NCBI GenBank assembly: GCA_900555835.1
Contig: USMK01000028.1
Location: 1-18,793, forward strand
DNA: 18,793 bases
Reading direction: 5' to 3'
DNA from: an uncultured Clostridium sp.
GTDB taxonomy: Bacteria > Bacillota > Clostridia > TANB77 > CAG-508
Shown here: positions 7,272-15,183 of the stretch, one piece after another
Numbering within the stretch: the stretch's first letter is position 1
Layout: the number at the start of each line of letters is the position of its first letter
The notes under the pieces: generated by a model
What the model was told of the DNA's origin: nothing
The model's database searches: none
The model's input: the letters and a program-made list of their open reading frames with translations, nothing else
Translations under genes and position numbers: made by a program

Positions 7272-8012
7272 TTACATAACCATTCCACCGTCAATATTTA
7301 TTACTTGACCTGTTATATATGAGCTATCTTCCTCTGATAAAAATTTAACTACATTTGCAACTTCACTTGGAGTTCCCATTCTTCCAAGTGGAATTTGGCT
7401 TAATATACTTTCCTTTACTGTTTCATTTAATATATCTGTCATTTTTGTTTCTATAAATCCTGGTGCTACTGCATTTACTAATATATTTCTAGAAGAAAGC
7501 TCTTTTGCCAAGCTTTTTGTAAATCCTATAATTCCAGCTTTTGATGCTGAATAATTACTTTGTCCTGCATTCCCTACAATTCCAACAACAGATGCAATAT
7601 TTATTATTTTTCCACTTCTTTGTTTTACCATATATGGAACAATATTTCTTGTAACATTAAATGTTCCAACTAAATTTATATCAATAACTTGTTTAAAAGC
7701 ATCTTCTTTCATTCGCATAATCAATCCATCTTTTGTTACTCCGGCATTGTTTACAAGTACATCTATTTTTTCAAAATTTTCGATAATTTCTTTTGCCATT
7801 TTTTCTGTTTCTTCAAATTTAGATATATCTGCTTTTACAAATAAGCATTTTACATTATTTGCTTCTATTTCTTTTTTCAACTCTTGCATTTCTTCTGTTT
7901 CAGTCCTGTAATTTATTGCTATATTAAATCCAGATTTAGCAAGTTCTTGTGCTATTGCTTTTCCTATTCCGGTTGTTCCTCCTGTTACTAATGCAACTTT
8001 GTTTTCTTTCAT
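7272..8012 (-). CDS. fabG: 3-oxoacyl-ACP reductase FabG
   Basis: FabG reduces 3-oxoacyl-ACP with NADPH. The 246-residue classical short-chain dehydrogenase shows the TGGTTGIG cofactor loop (10-17), NNAG (88-91) and the catalytic Ser141, Tyr154 and Lys158 (YSASK). Short-chain dehydrogenases have many substrates, but the position between fabD and fabF makes FabG the clear call. The ATG has AGGAGG upstream and lies 9 nt after the fabD stop. Confidence 0.95.
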   Translation of the reverse strand: MKENKVALVTGGTTGIGKAIAQELAKSGFNIAINYRTETEEMQELKKEIEANNVKCLFVKADISKFEETEKMAKEIIENFEKIDVLVNNAGVTKDGLIMRMKEDAFKQVIDINLVGTFNVTRNIVPYMVKQRSGKIINIASVVGIVGNAGQSNYSASKAGIIGFTKSLAKELSSRNILVNAVAPGFIETKMTDILNETVKESILSQIPLGRMGTPSEVANVVKFLSEEDSSYITGQVINIDGGMVM

Positions 8013-8021
8013 AATTTCCTC

Positions 8022-8957
8022 CTATTTTACTAATTCTTCTAAGGTTTTATCTAATGTTTCTACATTATTTATGTTTAATATTTTTACATTTGAATTTATC
8101 TTTTTCACAAAACCAGACAATACTTTTCCAGGGCCAATTTCTATAAAAGTATCTATTCCATTATCTAGCATTGTTTGAATATCTTCTTTAAATCTTACTG
8201 GATTTGTTATGTGTTTGCTTAATATTTTGTTTATATCGTCATTTTCATCATATATTTTTCCATCAATATTTTTCACAACTGGAACATCTCCAATGTTTTT
8301 TATCTCAACTTTGTCCAATTCATTATATAACGCATTTGATGCTGATTGCAACTTTTCTGTATGAAATGGTCCTCCTGTTTTTAACTCTCTTGCAAGTTTT
8401 GCTCCTCTTTCCTTGCATATTCTCATTGCTTCAAGTACAGCATTTTTTTCTCCAGAAATCACAACTTGTTTAGGGCAATTATAATTTGCAGGAACCACAA
8501 AGCCAAAGTTATTAGCCTGTTTACAGGCTTTCTCAACCTCACTATCTTCAAGTCCAATAATAGCAGCCATTGACCAATTTCCTTTTGGAACCATACTTTG
8601 CATTAACTCTCCTCTTTTTCTTACAAGCTTAATTCCATCCTCAAATTCCAACATTTTAGCAAATATCAAAGCAGTATACTCTCCCAAACTTAAACCAGCA
8701 GTCATTTCTACTTTTATATCATATTTTTTCAAAACTTCCAATATTGCCAAACTCATAACAAGAATAGCAATTTGTGTATTTTTCGTTTCACAAAGTTCTT
8801 CTTCGCTTGCATCAAAAGTTAACTTTGCAATATCTATATTCAAAATTTCACCAGCTCTTTTATATACATCTCTAACTTCTTCATATTTTTCATACAAATC
8901 TTTACACATTCCTACACTTTGAGCACCTTGCCCTGGAAACAAATATCCAACTTTCAT
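8022..8957 (-). CDS. fabD: Malonyl-CoA:ACP transacylase FabD
   Basis: FabD transfers malonyl from CoA to acyl carrier protein. The 311-residue alpha/beta hydrolase-like protein has FPGQGAQ (7-13), the nucleophile Ser90 in GLSLGEY, Arg115, catalytic His199 in GPFHT, and EIGPGKVLSGF near the C-terminus. The residue before the usual SLG motif is Leu rather than the His of the common GHSLG; this is a tolerated variant and not a sign of inactivation. It is the first gene of the operon as seen here, with a GGGAGG ribosome binding site. No acpP, fabK or fabH lies upstream. Confidence 0.95.
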   Translation of the reverse strand: MKVGYLFPGQGAQSVGMCKDLYEKYEEVRDVYKRAGEILNIDIAKLTFDASEEELCETKNTQIAILVMSLAILEVLKKYDIKVEMTAGLSLGEYTALIFAKMLEFEDGIKLVRKRGELMQSMVPKGNWSMAAIIGLEDSEVEKACKQANNFGFVVPANYNCPKQVVISGEKNAVLEAMRICKERGAKLARELKTGGPFHTEKLQSASNALYNELDKVEIKNIGDVPVVKNIDGKIYDENDDINKILSKHITNPVRFKEDIQTMLDNGIDTFIEIGPGKVLSGFVKKINSNVKILNINNVETLDKTLEELVK

Positions 8958-8985
8958 ACAAAACCTCCCTTTGTTTTCTCCTATA

Positions 8986-9014
8986 TTTATACACCATTTC
9001 CCCTTAAATTTCCA
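8986..9014 (-). promoter_or_regulatory. Possible promoter of the fatty acid operon
   Basis: On the minus strand, TGGAAA (9014-9009), 17 nt and TATAAA (8991-8986) lie about 30 nt upstream of fabD. The -35 box is weak, as might suit a regulated promoter. Just upstream is the short inverted repeat CTGA-N4-TCAG (near 9020-9031). I see no convincing FapR or FabT operator. Confidence 0.45.
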
Positions 9015-9054
9015 TTAGTCTGAGTGGTCAGTTTGAAAAAAAGAAAGAGATACA

Positions 9055-9107
9055 ATTGTGGACGGAGAAAAAACATTTCAGCAAAATGTTTTTTCTCCGT
9101 CCACAAT
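9055..9107. repeat. Perfect 24-bp hairpin between the DUF308 gene and fabD
   Basis: Positions 9055-9078 are perfectly complementary to 9084-9107, with a 5-nt loop. The lower stem is GC-richer (GTGGACGGAG) and the upper stem is a run of A/T. It starts 24 nt past the DUF308 gene stop. On the minus strand a T-rich tract (CTTTCTTTTTTT) follows about 10 nt after the stem, so it may act as a terminator separating that gene from the fatty acid operon. The stem is longer than most intrinsic terminators. Confidence 0.7.
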
Positions 9108-9130
9108 CATATCTCCGGTCATACTTTTAT

Positions 9131-9673
9131 TTATTTTACCATTTTCATCATATATACAGTTTCAAATACATTTATTAATTCTGAAATCACAAGCATTGCT
9201 CCACAGATTGATACAGCTGCTGCCGCTGCTTCAAATGGATTCATTACTACTATAATTCCTAGTATAAATGTTACAATTGCTAATGTTAGCATTGCAAGCC
9301 AGCTGTTGTCTGTTCCTGTATTTTTTATGTTAAAAGCTAATTGAACAGTTGTTATACTTTTTAAAACAATCCAAACTCCAATGGCAAGAGGTAATATGCT
9401 GTTTATAAAGCTTGGGTTAAAAATGCATACAAGTCCTGCAAGTAAACTTACTAAGCCTATTACTAATTGAAAATTGAAAAATTCAATTTGTCTACTGTTT
9501 GAAAAATAAGATACTGTTTGTATTACTCCATAAAATGCTAATATCAAACCCAATGCAACCATAACTACATTTATTGAAAGCGCTGGTTTAAATATTAAAA
9601 ATAACCCTAATAGAATAAGTACAACAGATACTAATAAAGAATCCCTACTATATTTCTTTATAAATTCATTCAT
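9131..9673 (-). CDS. DUF308 / HdeD-like membrane protein
   Basis: This 180-residue protein has about six hydrophobic segments arranged as repeated short helical pairs with VLGLILAFYGV and VIGLVSLLAGLV type sequences, typical of the DUF308 (HdeD) family. HdeD is linked to acid resistance in E. coli; most family members have no assigned role. The start was placed at the ATG at 9671-9673 because GGAGGCG lies 7 nt upstream. An ATG five codons earlier overlaps this site and is unlikely. A hydrophilic KKYSRD stretch precedes the first helix. The gene lies 80 nt after the RNHCP gene on the same strand and may be transcribed separately. Confidence 0.8.
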   Translation of the reverse strand: MNEFIKKYSRDSLLVSVVLILLGLFLIFKPALSINVVMVALGLILAFYGVIQTVSYFSNSRQIEFFNFQLVIGLVSLLAGLVCIFNPSFINSILPLAIGVWIVLKSITTVQLAFNIKNTGTDNSWLAMLTLAIVTFILGIIVVMNPFEAAAAAVSICGAMLVISELINVFETVYMMKMVK

Positions 9674-9753
9674 AAAAATCGCCTCCATTTTTTCTTAAAT
9701 ATATCATAAAAAATTTAAAATGTTAATATCTAAAATCAAAATATTTTAAATTA

Positions 9754-10062
9754 TTAGTGATTTGCGCTAAGTTTTATTATTAAATCCATATTATCGTCTT
9801 TTGCAGCCTTATTTTTTCTTATTGCTCCACATTTTTTGCACTTAAAAATAATTATATATCCTTTTTTGCTATCAATTTCAAGTCCTATTGGTTCTAGGTC
9901 TCCATGGCATTCTTCTGCTCTATCACCTGGGTTTACATCAACATGTTTTGAATGAAGGCAAAATGGACAATGATTTCTGCAAGAATAGCCTAATTTTTCG
10001 ACACGTTTTCCACAGTTTGTGCACACAAAGCTCTCGTCTATTTCTGTAAATAATCTTCCCAT
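9754..10062 (-). CDS. RNHCP-domain zinc-ribbon protein
   Basis: The 102-residue protein carries the signature motif RNHCPFCLHSKHVD (29-42) followed by PGDR (45-48), which defines the RNHCP family. There are additional Cys pairs at 14/17 and 75/78 and Cys52, so one or two zinc ribbons are likely. The biochemical role of the family is unknown; nucleic acid binding is a guess. The start ATG lies 12 nt after the stop of the kinase gene, with AGGAG overlapping that stop, so the two are almost surely co-transcribed. Confidence 0.9.
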   Translation of the reverse strand: MGRLFTEIDESFVCTNCGKRVEKLGYSCRNHCPFCLHSKHVDVNPGDRAEECHGDLEPIGLEIDSKKGYIIIFKCKKCGAIRKNKAAKDDNMDLIIKLSANH

Positions 10063-10074
10063 CTTATTTTTCTC

Positions 10075-11715
10075 CTATTCTTCAAATATGCTTCCACCAA
10101 TAAATTCTCTAATTAGTGATTGATTTGGAATATCTTTTGCCGGTATTGATTCAAAATAGCTAAGCATTCTATGTAATCTTTTAGCTTCTGAATATTCTGG
10201 ATAAGTGTTATCAATTTCAGCAAGCAATGGCATTGCATAATCTTTTAATACTCCAAGTTCGTATACAAGTGATGTATTAAACATTGCATCTGCTGTTTCT
10301 TGATATGGATATATGTTTAAATTTTCTCCTTTTATTACAGACTCCCACATTCTAAGAGTATGTAGAGCTGAATATCCTCTATAATTGTAATCTCTTACGA
10401 TTCTTCTTATTAATCTTGTGTCTGTTGTAGAAATTCTATTGTAATAATCAATATTTAGCACAGTTAGTGCGCTTATGTACACTTTAAATTTCACATCTTT
10501 TGGTATATAGCTTGTTAGCTTATCATTTAGGCAATGAATTCCTTCTATAACAAGAATTTCGTCATTTGCCAATTTCTTTTTCTTACCATTAAATATCTTT
10601 CTACCCTGTAAGAAATCAAATGTAGGAAGTTCAACTTCCTCTCCTCTGATAAGGCCTTGCAAATTTTGGTTAAATAGCTCTAAATCAATTGCATCTATGG
10701 ATTCAAAATTGTAGTTTCCATTTTCGTCCTTTGGAGTATTTTCTCTTTCTACAAAATAATTATCAACAGATATTGTAAATGGTTTTAGTCCATTTACTCT
10801 TAGCTGAATTCCTAACCTTTTGGCAAAAGTAGTTTTTCCAGAAGAAGAAGGACCAGCAATTAATACCATTTTTACGTTTTTTCTTCTAGCAATTTCGTCA
10901 GCAATATTAGCAATCTTCTTTTCATGTAAAGCCTCATCTACTAATATTGTTTCTCTTATTTTATCTTCTTTTACTTGTTTATTTAATTTGTATACTGTAT
11001 TGATATTTAAAACTCTATGCAAATCTTCGTATTCGTCTAATGCCTTTAACATCTTTGGCTTTGCAATAAATTCTCCCAATTTATGTGGATTTTGTCTGCT
11101 AGGATATCTTAGTAAAACGCCTCTGCCATATCTTATAATATCAAAAATCTTTATATATCCAGTTGATATTGGCATAACTCCATAAAAATAATTATAATAA
11201 TTTTCACAATAATATAGCATTACTTCTGGCTTATCTTTTATCTCTAATTGAAGTCTTCCTTTTAATGTTTTTTCTCTTTCATAAAAAATCTTAGCATCTT
11301 GTTTTGTCATCATTACTTTATGTATTTTTAAATCTTTATCAATAATCTCTTGCATTTTTTCTTTTATTTTAGCAATCATTTCTTCTGTTACTTCCATATT
11401 TTCTATTTCACATAACATTGAATTTGATAATTGATAATTTACTGTTATCAAAGCATCTTTGTACAATTCTGAAAATGCTTTTGACATTATATAAATTAAT
11501 CCTCTTGTATAAATCCTCTTGCCATCTCTATCTGTTCCATCTATTAACTTTACTTCGCCATCTTCTTTAATTTCATAATCTAGCGATTTTATTTCATTAT
11601 TAAATCGGCATCCAATAATATCTCTATTTGAATTTTCTACTTGTTGTTCAAAAATATCGATAATTTTCGTACCTTTTTCCACATTTAATTCACTTTCGTT
11701 GTATATGACTTTCAT
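10075..11715 (-). CDS. Nucleoside (uridine-type) kinase with N-terminal TGS/ThrRS-like domains
   Basis: The 546-residue protein starts with a TGS-like beta-grasp segment (about 1-65) and a threonyl-tRNA-synthetase second-additional-domain-like region (about 70-215). It ends in a P-loop kinase of the uridine kinase/phosphoribulokinase family, with GPSSSGKTT at 288-296 and a VDNYFVER segment typical of the family. This domain combination is known in Clostridia and Thermotoga as a putative nucleoside kinase; no aminoacyl-tRNA synthetase catalytic core is present, so it is not ThrRS. The start ATG at 11713-11715 has AGGAGG upstream. The RNHCP gene follows after 12 nt. The likely reaction is nucleoside phosphorylation; the substrate is not shown by the sequence. 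Confidence 0.88.
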   Translation of the reverse strand: MKVIYNESELNVEKGTKIIDIFEQQVENSNRDIIGCRFNNEIKSLDYEIKEDGEVKLIDGTDRDGKRIYTRGLIYIMSKAFSELYKDALITVNYQLSNSMLCEIENMEVTEEMIAKIKEKMQEIIDKDLKIHKVMMTKQDAKIFYEREKTLKGRLQLEIKDKPEVMLYYCENYYNYFYGVMPISTGYIKIFDIIRYGRGVLLRYPSRQNPHKLGEFIAKPKMLKALDEYEDLHRVLNINTVYKLNKQVKEDKIRETILVDEALHEKKIANIADEIARRKNVKMVLIAGPSSSGKTTFAKRLGIQLRVNGLKPFTISVDNYFVERENTPKDENGNYNFESIDAIDLELFNQNLQGLIRGEEVELPTFDFLQGRKIFNGKKKKLANDEILVIEGIHCLNDKLTSYIPKDVKFKVYISALTVLNIDYYNRISTTDTRLIRRIVRDYNYRGYSALHTLRMWESVIKGENLNIYPYQETADAMFNTSLVYELGVLKDYAMPLLAEIDNTYPEYSEAKRLHRMLSYFESIPAKDIPNQSLIREFIGGSIFEE

Positions 11716-11743
11716 AAATTCCTCCTGTATTATTTATATATTT

Positions 11744-11803
11744 ATTATATCCCATTTTTGTTCCTTTTTGGGTAATGTTACCAAAACTTAATTACAATGT
11801 AAT
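11744..11803 (-). promoter_or_regulatory. Upstream region of the kinase gene with TATAAT and two short inverted repeats
   Basis: On the minus strand a TATAAT box lies at 11749-11744, about 30 nt before the start, but no good -35 is found at 16-18 nt. Upstream are GGTAA-N2-TTACC (11771-11782) and ATTACA-N-TGTAAT (11791-11803), which could be operators for an activator-dependent or repressed promoter. Confidence 0.35.
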
Positions 11804-11840
11804 ATTTGTGTAATAATTGTCTAAAAATGTCGAGTGCCAA

Positions 11841-11865
11841 AAAAATCACCTTATCGGTGATTTTT
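11841..11865. terminator. Symmetric intrinsic terminator between ppdK and the kinase gene
   Basis: AAAAATCACC (11841-11850) pairs perfectly with GGTGATTTTT (11856-11865), with a 5-nt loop. A and T runs flank both sides, so it can work in either direction. In context it terminates ppdK transcripts on the minus strand. Confidence 0.8.
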
Positions 11866-11871
11866 AATACC

Positions 11872-11950
11872 TGCCAAACAAGGTGGGATACGATAAAATT
11901 TATGTAATGACGAATGAAATAAATTTTATCGTATCCCACCTTGTTTGGCA
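11872..11950. repeat. Perfect 32-bp hairpin related to the window-end repeats
   Basis: Positions 11872-11903 are perfectly complementary to 11919-11950, with a 15-nt loop. Around the apex, 11895-11916 is identical (22 nt) to 18739-18760 at the right end of the window, and 11912-11929 is identical (18 nt) to 86-103 at the left end. The lower arms (TGCCAAACAAGGTGGGATAC and its complement) are not seen elsewhere here. The element sits 21 nt past the ppdK stop. A mobile or expanded non-coding repeat inserted at a transcript end is the simplest reading. Confidence 0.75.
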
Positions 11951-11971
11951 ACCTCTATTTAAAATCAAGTT

Positions 11972-14596
11972 TTATCTAGGATTTCTTATTGCAGCTTGGG
12001 CAGCTGATAGTCTTGCTATTGGCACTCTGTATGGTGAGCAAGATACATATGTTAGCCCAACGTTGTGGCAGAACTCTACTGAACTTGGTTCTCCTCCGTG
12101 TTCTCCACATATTCCTAGTTTTATGTCTGGTCTTGTTTGTTTTCCTAATTTAACTGCCATTTCTACCAATTTTCCAATTCCCTTTTGGTCTATTTTAGCA
12201 AATGGGTCAAATTCATATATATTTTTTTCATAATAATCTGATAAGAATTTTCCAGCATCATCACGGCTAAATCCAAATCCTAATTGTGTTAAGTCATTTG
12301 TACCAAATGAGAAGAATTCAGCTTCTTTTGCAATTTCATCTGCTGTTAAACATGCTCTTGGTATTTCTATCATTGTTCCAATATGATATTTTACTTTTAC
12401 ATCTGAATTATTTATTATCTCATCTGCCTCTTTTGTAATTATATCTTTTACATATTTAAGTTCTTTTACTTCTCCTACAAGTGGTATCATAATTTCAGGT
12501 GATATTGCTAATCCTTCTCTATTTACATTTATTGCAGCTTCTATTATTGCTCTTGTTTGCATTTTTGCTATTTCTGGGTATGTTACATCAAGTCTGCATC
12601 CACGGTGTCCCATCATTGGGTTAAATTCATGAAGGCTTTCTACAACATTTTTCAAATCTTCAAATGTCATTCCCATTTCGTCTGCTATTTCTTTTATTTC
12701 TTCGTCTTCATGTGGTAAGAATTCGTGTAATGGTGGATCTAGTAATCTTATTGTTACTGGATATCCCTTCATTTCTCTGTATAGTCCTTCAAAATCTCCT
12801 CTTTGAATTGGTAATAATTTTGCTAATGCTTTTTCTCTTTGTTCTGTTGTTTTTGAAACTATCATTTCTCTCATAGCTCTTATTCTGTCAGCTTCAAAAA
12901 ACATATGCTCCGTTCTGCAAAGTCCTATTCCTTCCGCTCCAAATTCATATGCTTGTTTTGCATCTCTTGGGTTATCTGCATTTGCTCTTACTCCTAATTG
13001 TCTGTATCTATCTGCCCATCCCATCAATGTTGCCAGGTTACCTGTTACAGTTGCATCAACAGTGTCTATTTTTTCTCCATATACATTTCCTGTACTTCCA
13101 TCTAATGATATATAATCTCCTTCGTGATATTTATTTCCTTTTGCGTCTTGGAAATATTTTTCTTCTTCATTTACAATTAATTCTCCGCATCCAGATACAC
13201 AGCAAGTTCCCATACCACGTGCAACAACAGCTGCGTGTGATGTTATTCCTCCTCTTACGGTAAGAACACCATTACATACATTCATTCCTTCTATATCTTC
13301 TGGTGATGTTTCCAGTCTTACTAATATCAAATCTTTTTCTCCATTTTTATGCTTTTCAACTGCTTCTTCTGCTGTAAATACAATTTTACCTGTTGCTGCT
13401 CCTGGTGATGCTGCTAATCCAGTAGTAATTGGTATTGCAGCTTGTAATTTTTCCATATTAAAGTTTGGATGCAATAATTGGTCTAACTGCTTTGGTTCTA
13501 CTCTTAAAAGAGCTTCTTTTTCAGTAATCATACCTTCTTTTACAAGTTCTACTGCCACTCTTATAGCAGCTTCTGCTGTTCTTTTTCCATTTCTTGTTTG
13601 TAAAATATATAATTTTCCTTTTTCAATTGTAAATTCTAGGTCTTGCATATCTTTAAAATACTTTTCAAGTTTGTTTGCATATACAACAAAATCGTTGTAA
13701 GCAGCTTCATTTACTTGTTTTAATGTATCAATTGGTTGAGGTGTTCTAATTCCTGCAACAACATCTTCTCCTTGTGCATTCATTAGGTATTCACCAAATA
13801 ATTTATTTTCGCCTGTTGCTGGATTTCTTGTAAATGCCACACCAGTTCCACAGTCTTCACCCATATTTCCAAAAACCATTTCTTGAACATTAACCGCTGT
13901 TCCCCAGTCATTTGGAATGTCGTTTAATCTTCTATATGTTATTGCTCTTGGGTTATTCCAAGATCTAAACACTGCTTTTACCGCTTCTAATAGTTGATAT
14001 CTTGGGTCTTGTGGGAATTCTTCCTGTCTTTGATTTCTATATATTTGTTTAAATTTTGTTACCAATTCTTTTAAATCATCTGCTGTTAACTCTGTATCTA
14101 ATTTTACTCCTTTTGTTTGTTTCATTTTGTCAATTTCTTCTTCAAACAAAGGCTTTGGTATTTCGCATACAACATCACTATACATTTGAATAAATCTTCT
14201 GTAACTATCATATGCAAATCTCTCGTTTTGTTTTGCAAGTGAAAGTACAACATTATCATTCAATCCTAAATTTAATATTGTATCCATCATACCAGGCATA
14301 GAAGCTCTAGCTCCTGATCTTACTGATACAAGTAGTGGATTTTCTACATCTCCTAATCTCTTTTTTGTATTATTTTGTAGTCTTCCAACAGCTTCAAATA
14401 ATTCTTCTCCAATATCTTTTGCAATTATTTCTCCATCTGTATAATATCTTGTGCAAGCTTCTGTTGTAACTGTAAATCCTTGTGGTATAGGTAAGCCAAG
14501 ATTAGTCATTTCAGCCAAGTTAGCACCTTTTCCTCCAAGCAATTCTCTCATGTCTTTGTTGCCTTCACTAAATAAGTAAACATATTTTTTCTTCAT
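11972..14596 (-). CDS. ppdK: Pyruvate, phosphate dikinase
   Basis: PpdK interconverts pyruvate, ATP and phosphate with phosphoenolpyruvate, AMP and pyrophosphate, central to glycolysis or gluconeogenesis in anaerobes. The ATG at 14594-14596 was chosen because AGGAGGT lies 5 nt upstream, giving 874 residues, the usual length. The longer frame would add 27 residues of promoter-like sequence. The N-terminal ATP-grasp domain shows LLGGKGANLAEM (19-30) and RSGARASMPGMMDTILNLG. The phosphohistidine domain has GGITSHAAVVARG with His454 and the adjacent Thr453. The C-terminal PEP-binding barrel ends in GICGEHGGEP, with its catalytic Cys. No regulatory kinase/phosphatase (DUF299) gene is next to it. 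Confidence 0.97.
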   Translation of the reverse strand: MKKKYVYLFSEGNKDMRELLGGKGANLAEMTNLGLPIPQGFTVTTEACTRYYTDGEIIAKDIGEELFEAVGRLQNNTKKRLGDVENPLLVSVRSGARASMPGMMDTILNLGLNDNVVLSLAKQNERFAYDSYRRFIQMYSDVVCEIPKPLFEEEIDKMKQTKGVKLDTELTADDLKELVTKFKQIYRNQRQEEFPQDPRYQLLEAVKAVFRSWNNPRAITYRRLNDIPNDWGTAVNVQEMVFGNMGEDCGTGVAFTRNPATGENKLFGEYLMNAQGEDVVAGIRTPQPIDTLKQVNEAAYNDFVVYANKLEKYFKDMQDLEFTIEKGKLYILQTRNGKRTAEAAIRVAVELVKEGMITEKEALLRVEPKQLDQLLHPNFNMEKLQAAIPITTGLAASPGAATGKIVFTAEEAVEKHKNGEKDLILVRLETSPEDIEGMNVCNGVLTVRGGITSHAAVVARGMGTCCVSGCGELIVNEEEKYFQDAKGNKYHEGDYISLDGSTGNVYGEKIDTVDATVTGNLATLMGWADRYRQLGVRANADNPRDAKQAYEFGAEGIGLCRTEHMFFEADRIRAMREMIVSKTTEQREKALAKLLPIQRGDFEGLYREMKGYPVTIRLLDPPLHEFLPHEDEEIKEIADEMGMTFEDLKNVVESLHEFNPMMGHRGCRLDVTYPEIAKMQTRAIIEAAINVNREGLAISPEIMIPLVGEVKELKYVKDIITKEADEIINNSDVKVKYHIGTMIEIPRACLTADEIAKEAEFFSFGTNDLTQLGFGFSRDDAGKFLSDYYEKNIYEFDPFAKIDQKGIGKLVEMAVKLGKQTRPDIKLGICGEHGGEPSSVEFCHNVGLTYVSCSPYRVPIARLSAAQAAIRNPR

Positions 14597-14639
14597 TGTA
14601 TACCTCCTAAAAATTTCTTTTGTCAATTTTGCTTTTTTT

Positions 14640-14645
14640 ATTATA
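14640..14645 (-). promoter_or_regulatory. -10 box of the ppdK promoter
   Basis: A perfect TATAAT reads at 14645-14640 on the minus strand, 43 nt upstream of the ppdK start. At the -35 distance only TTGCTT/GTTTGC-like sequence is found, so the promoter has a weak -35. Confidence 0.55.
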
Positions 14646-14671
14646 CCACAATAATAAAAAAAGCAAACATT

Positions 14672-14693
14672 TTTCATAAATATTTCATAAATA
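14672..14693. repeat. Tandem 11-bp direct repeat between ppdK and ssrA
   Basis: TTTCATAAATA occurs twice head to tail (14672-14682 and 14683-14693), followed by a partial third TTTA. It lies between the divergent ppdK and ssrA promoters. It may be an A/T-rich upstream element or a binding site, or simple low-complexity sequence. Confidence 0.5.
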
Positions 14694-14716
14694 TTTATTT
14701 TAGAAAAATATTCTGC

Positions 14717-14745
14717 TTGCCTTTTTGCATAATATTGTGTATAAT
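14717..14745 (+). promoter_or_regulatory. Promoter of ssrA
   Basis: TTGCCT (14717-14722), a 17-nt spacer and TATAAT (14740-14745) precede the mature tmRNA 5' end by 17 nt, leaving a short 5' leader of the kind removed by RNase P. Confidence 0.8.
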
Positions 14746-14762
14746 AGATTATGCAAATATAT

Positions 14763-15118
14763 GGGGATGTATTTGGTTTCGACAGTAATTTAGAAGTATG
14801 AATAGCGAGTGGTGGATGTTCGCTTCGGCCACCTAAAAAAAGCGAAAATTAAAAATAAACGCTAACGATAGAGAATTAGCATACGCTGCCTAGGCGGCGT
14901 CATCTTAATACAGAGGCCCACGGCTATATTAAGGTGTCGATTAGTGGGAAACAAATTTATTCCTTGCTTTTAGGAATAAAGGGTATTTTAAAAAGCTACT
15001 AAATATAGGTTTTGTTAATTAATCCTCTATTTAGGAAATTTTAAATAATTAACTGCACTCGGAGAAGTTTATATGGAAGAATTCCTGGACAGGGGTTCGA
15101 CTCCCCTCATCTCCACCA
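14763..15118 (+). ncRNA. ssrA: Transfer-messenger RNA (tmRNA)
   Basis: This one-piece 356-nt tmRNA rescues stalled ribosomes and tags the nascent protein for proteolysis. The 5' end GGGGATG pairs with CATCTCC before the encoded CCA (one G-U), and the 5' part has the conserved GGTTTCGACAG. The 3' tRNA-like half has a GGGGTTCGACTCCCC T arm. The tag reading frame is at 14861-14893 (GCT to TAG) and encodes ANDRELAYAA, so the full added tag would be Ala-ANDRELAYAA. Its stop lies in the stem GCTGCC-TAG-GCGGC, typical of tmRNA helix 5. It is transcribed away from ppdK and followed by tRNA-Trp. Confidence 0.97.
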
Positions 15119-15137
15119 TCTTTTTGCAAAATAACTC

Positions 15138-15166
15138 TTGCATATTTTTCTAATTTATGCTAAGAT
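15138..15166 (+). promoter_or_regulatory. Promoter of tRNA-Trp
   Basis: TTGCAT (15138-15143), a 17-nt spacer and TAAGAT (15161-15166) lie 17 nt before the mature tRNA. This suggests that the tRNA does not depend on read-through from ssrA. Confidence 0.6.
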
Positions 15167-15183
15167 AATAATTGCAAATATTT

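Noticed and set aside
8022..8957. Inactive FabD because the residue two before the nucleophile Ser is Leu and not His (GLSLG, not GHSLG)
   Set aside because: Ser90, Arg115 and His199 are all present, and this variant also occurs in other malonyl transacylases.
10075..11715. Threonyl-tRNA synthetase fragment
   Set aside because: Only the N-terminal TGS and second-additional-domain-like parts resemble ThrRS; the rest is a P-loop uridine-kinase-type domain, a known fusion.
11883..12233. Plus-strand reading frame of 116 codons running from the 32-bp hairpin into ppdK
   Set aside because: It is antisense to the conserved C-terminus of ppdK, starts inside a palindrome and has no ribosome binding site.
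14597..14677. N-terminal extension of 27 residues on pyruvate phosphate dikinase
   Set aside because: The extension covers the -10 box and the ribosome binding site; AGGAGGT directly before the ATG at 14596 and the family length of 874 residues support the shorter form.
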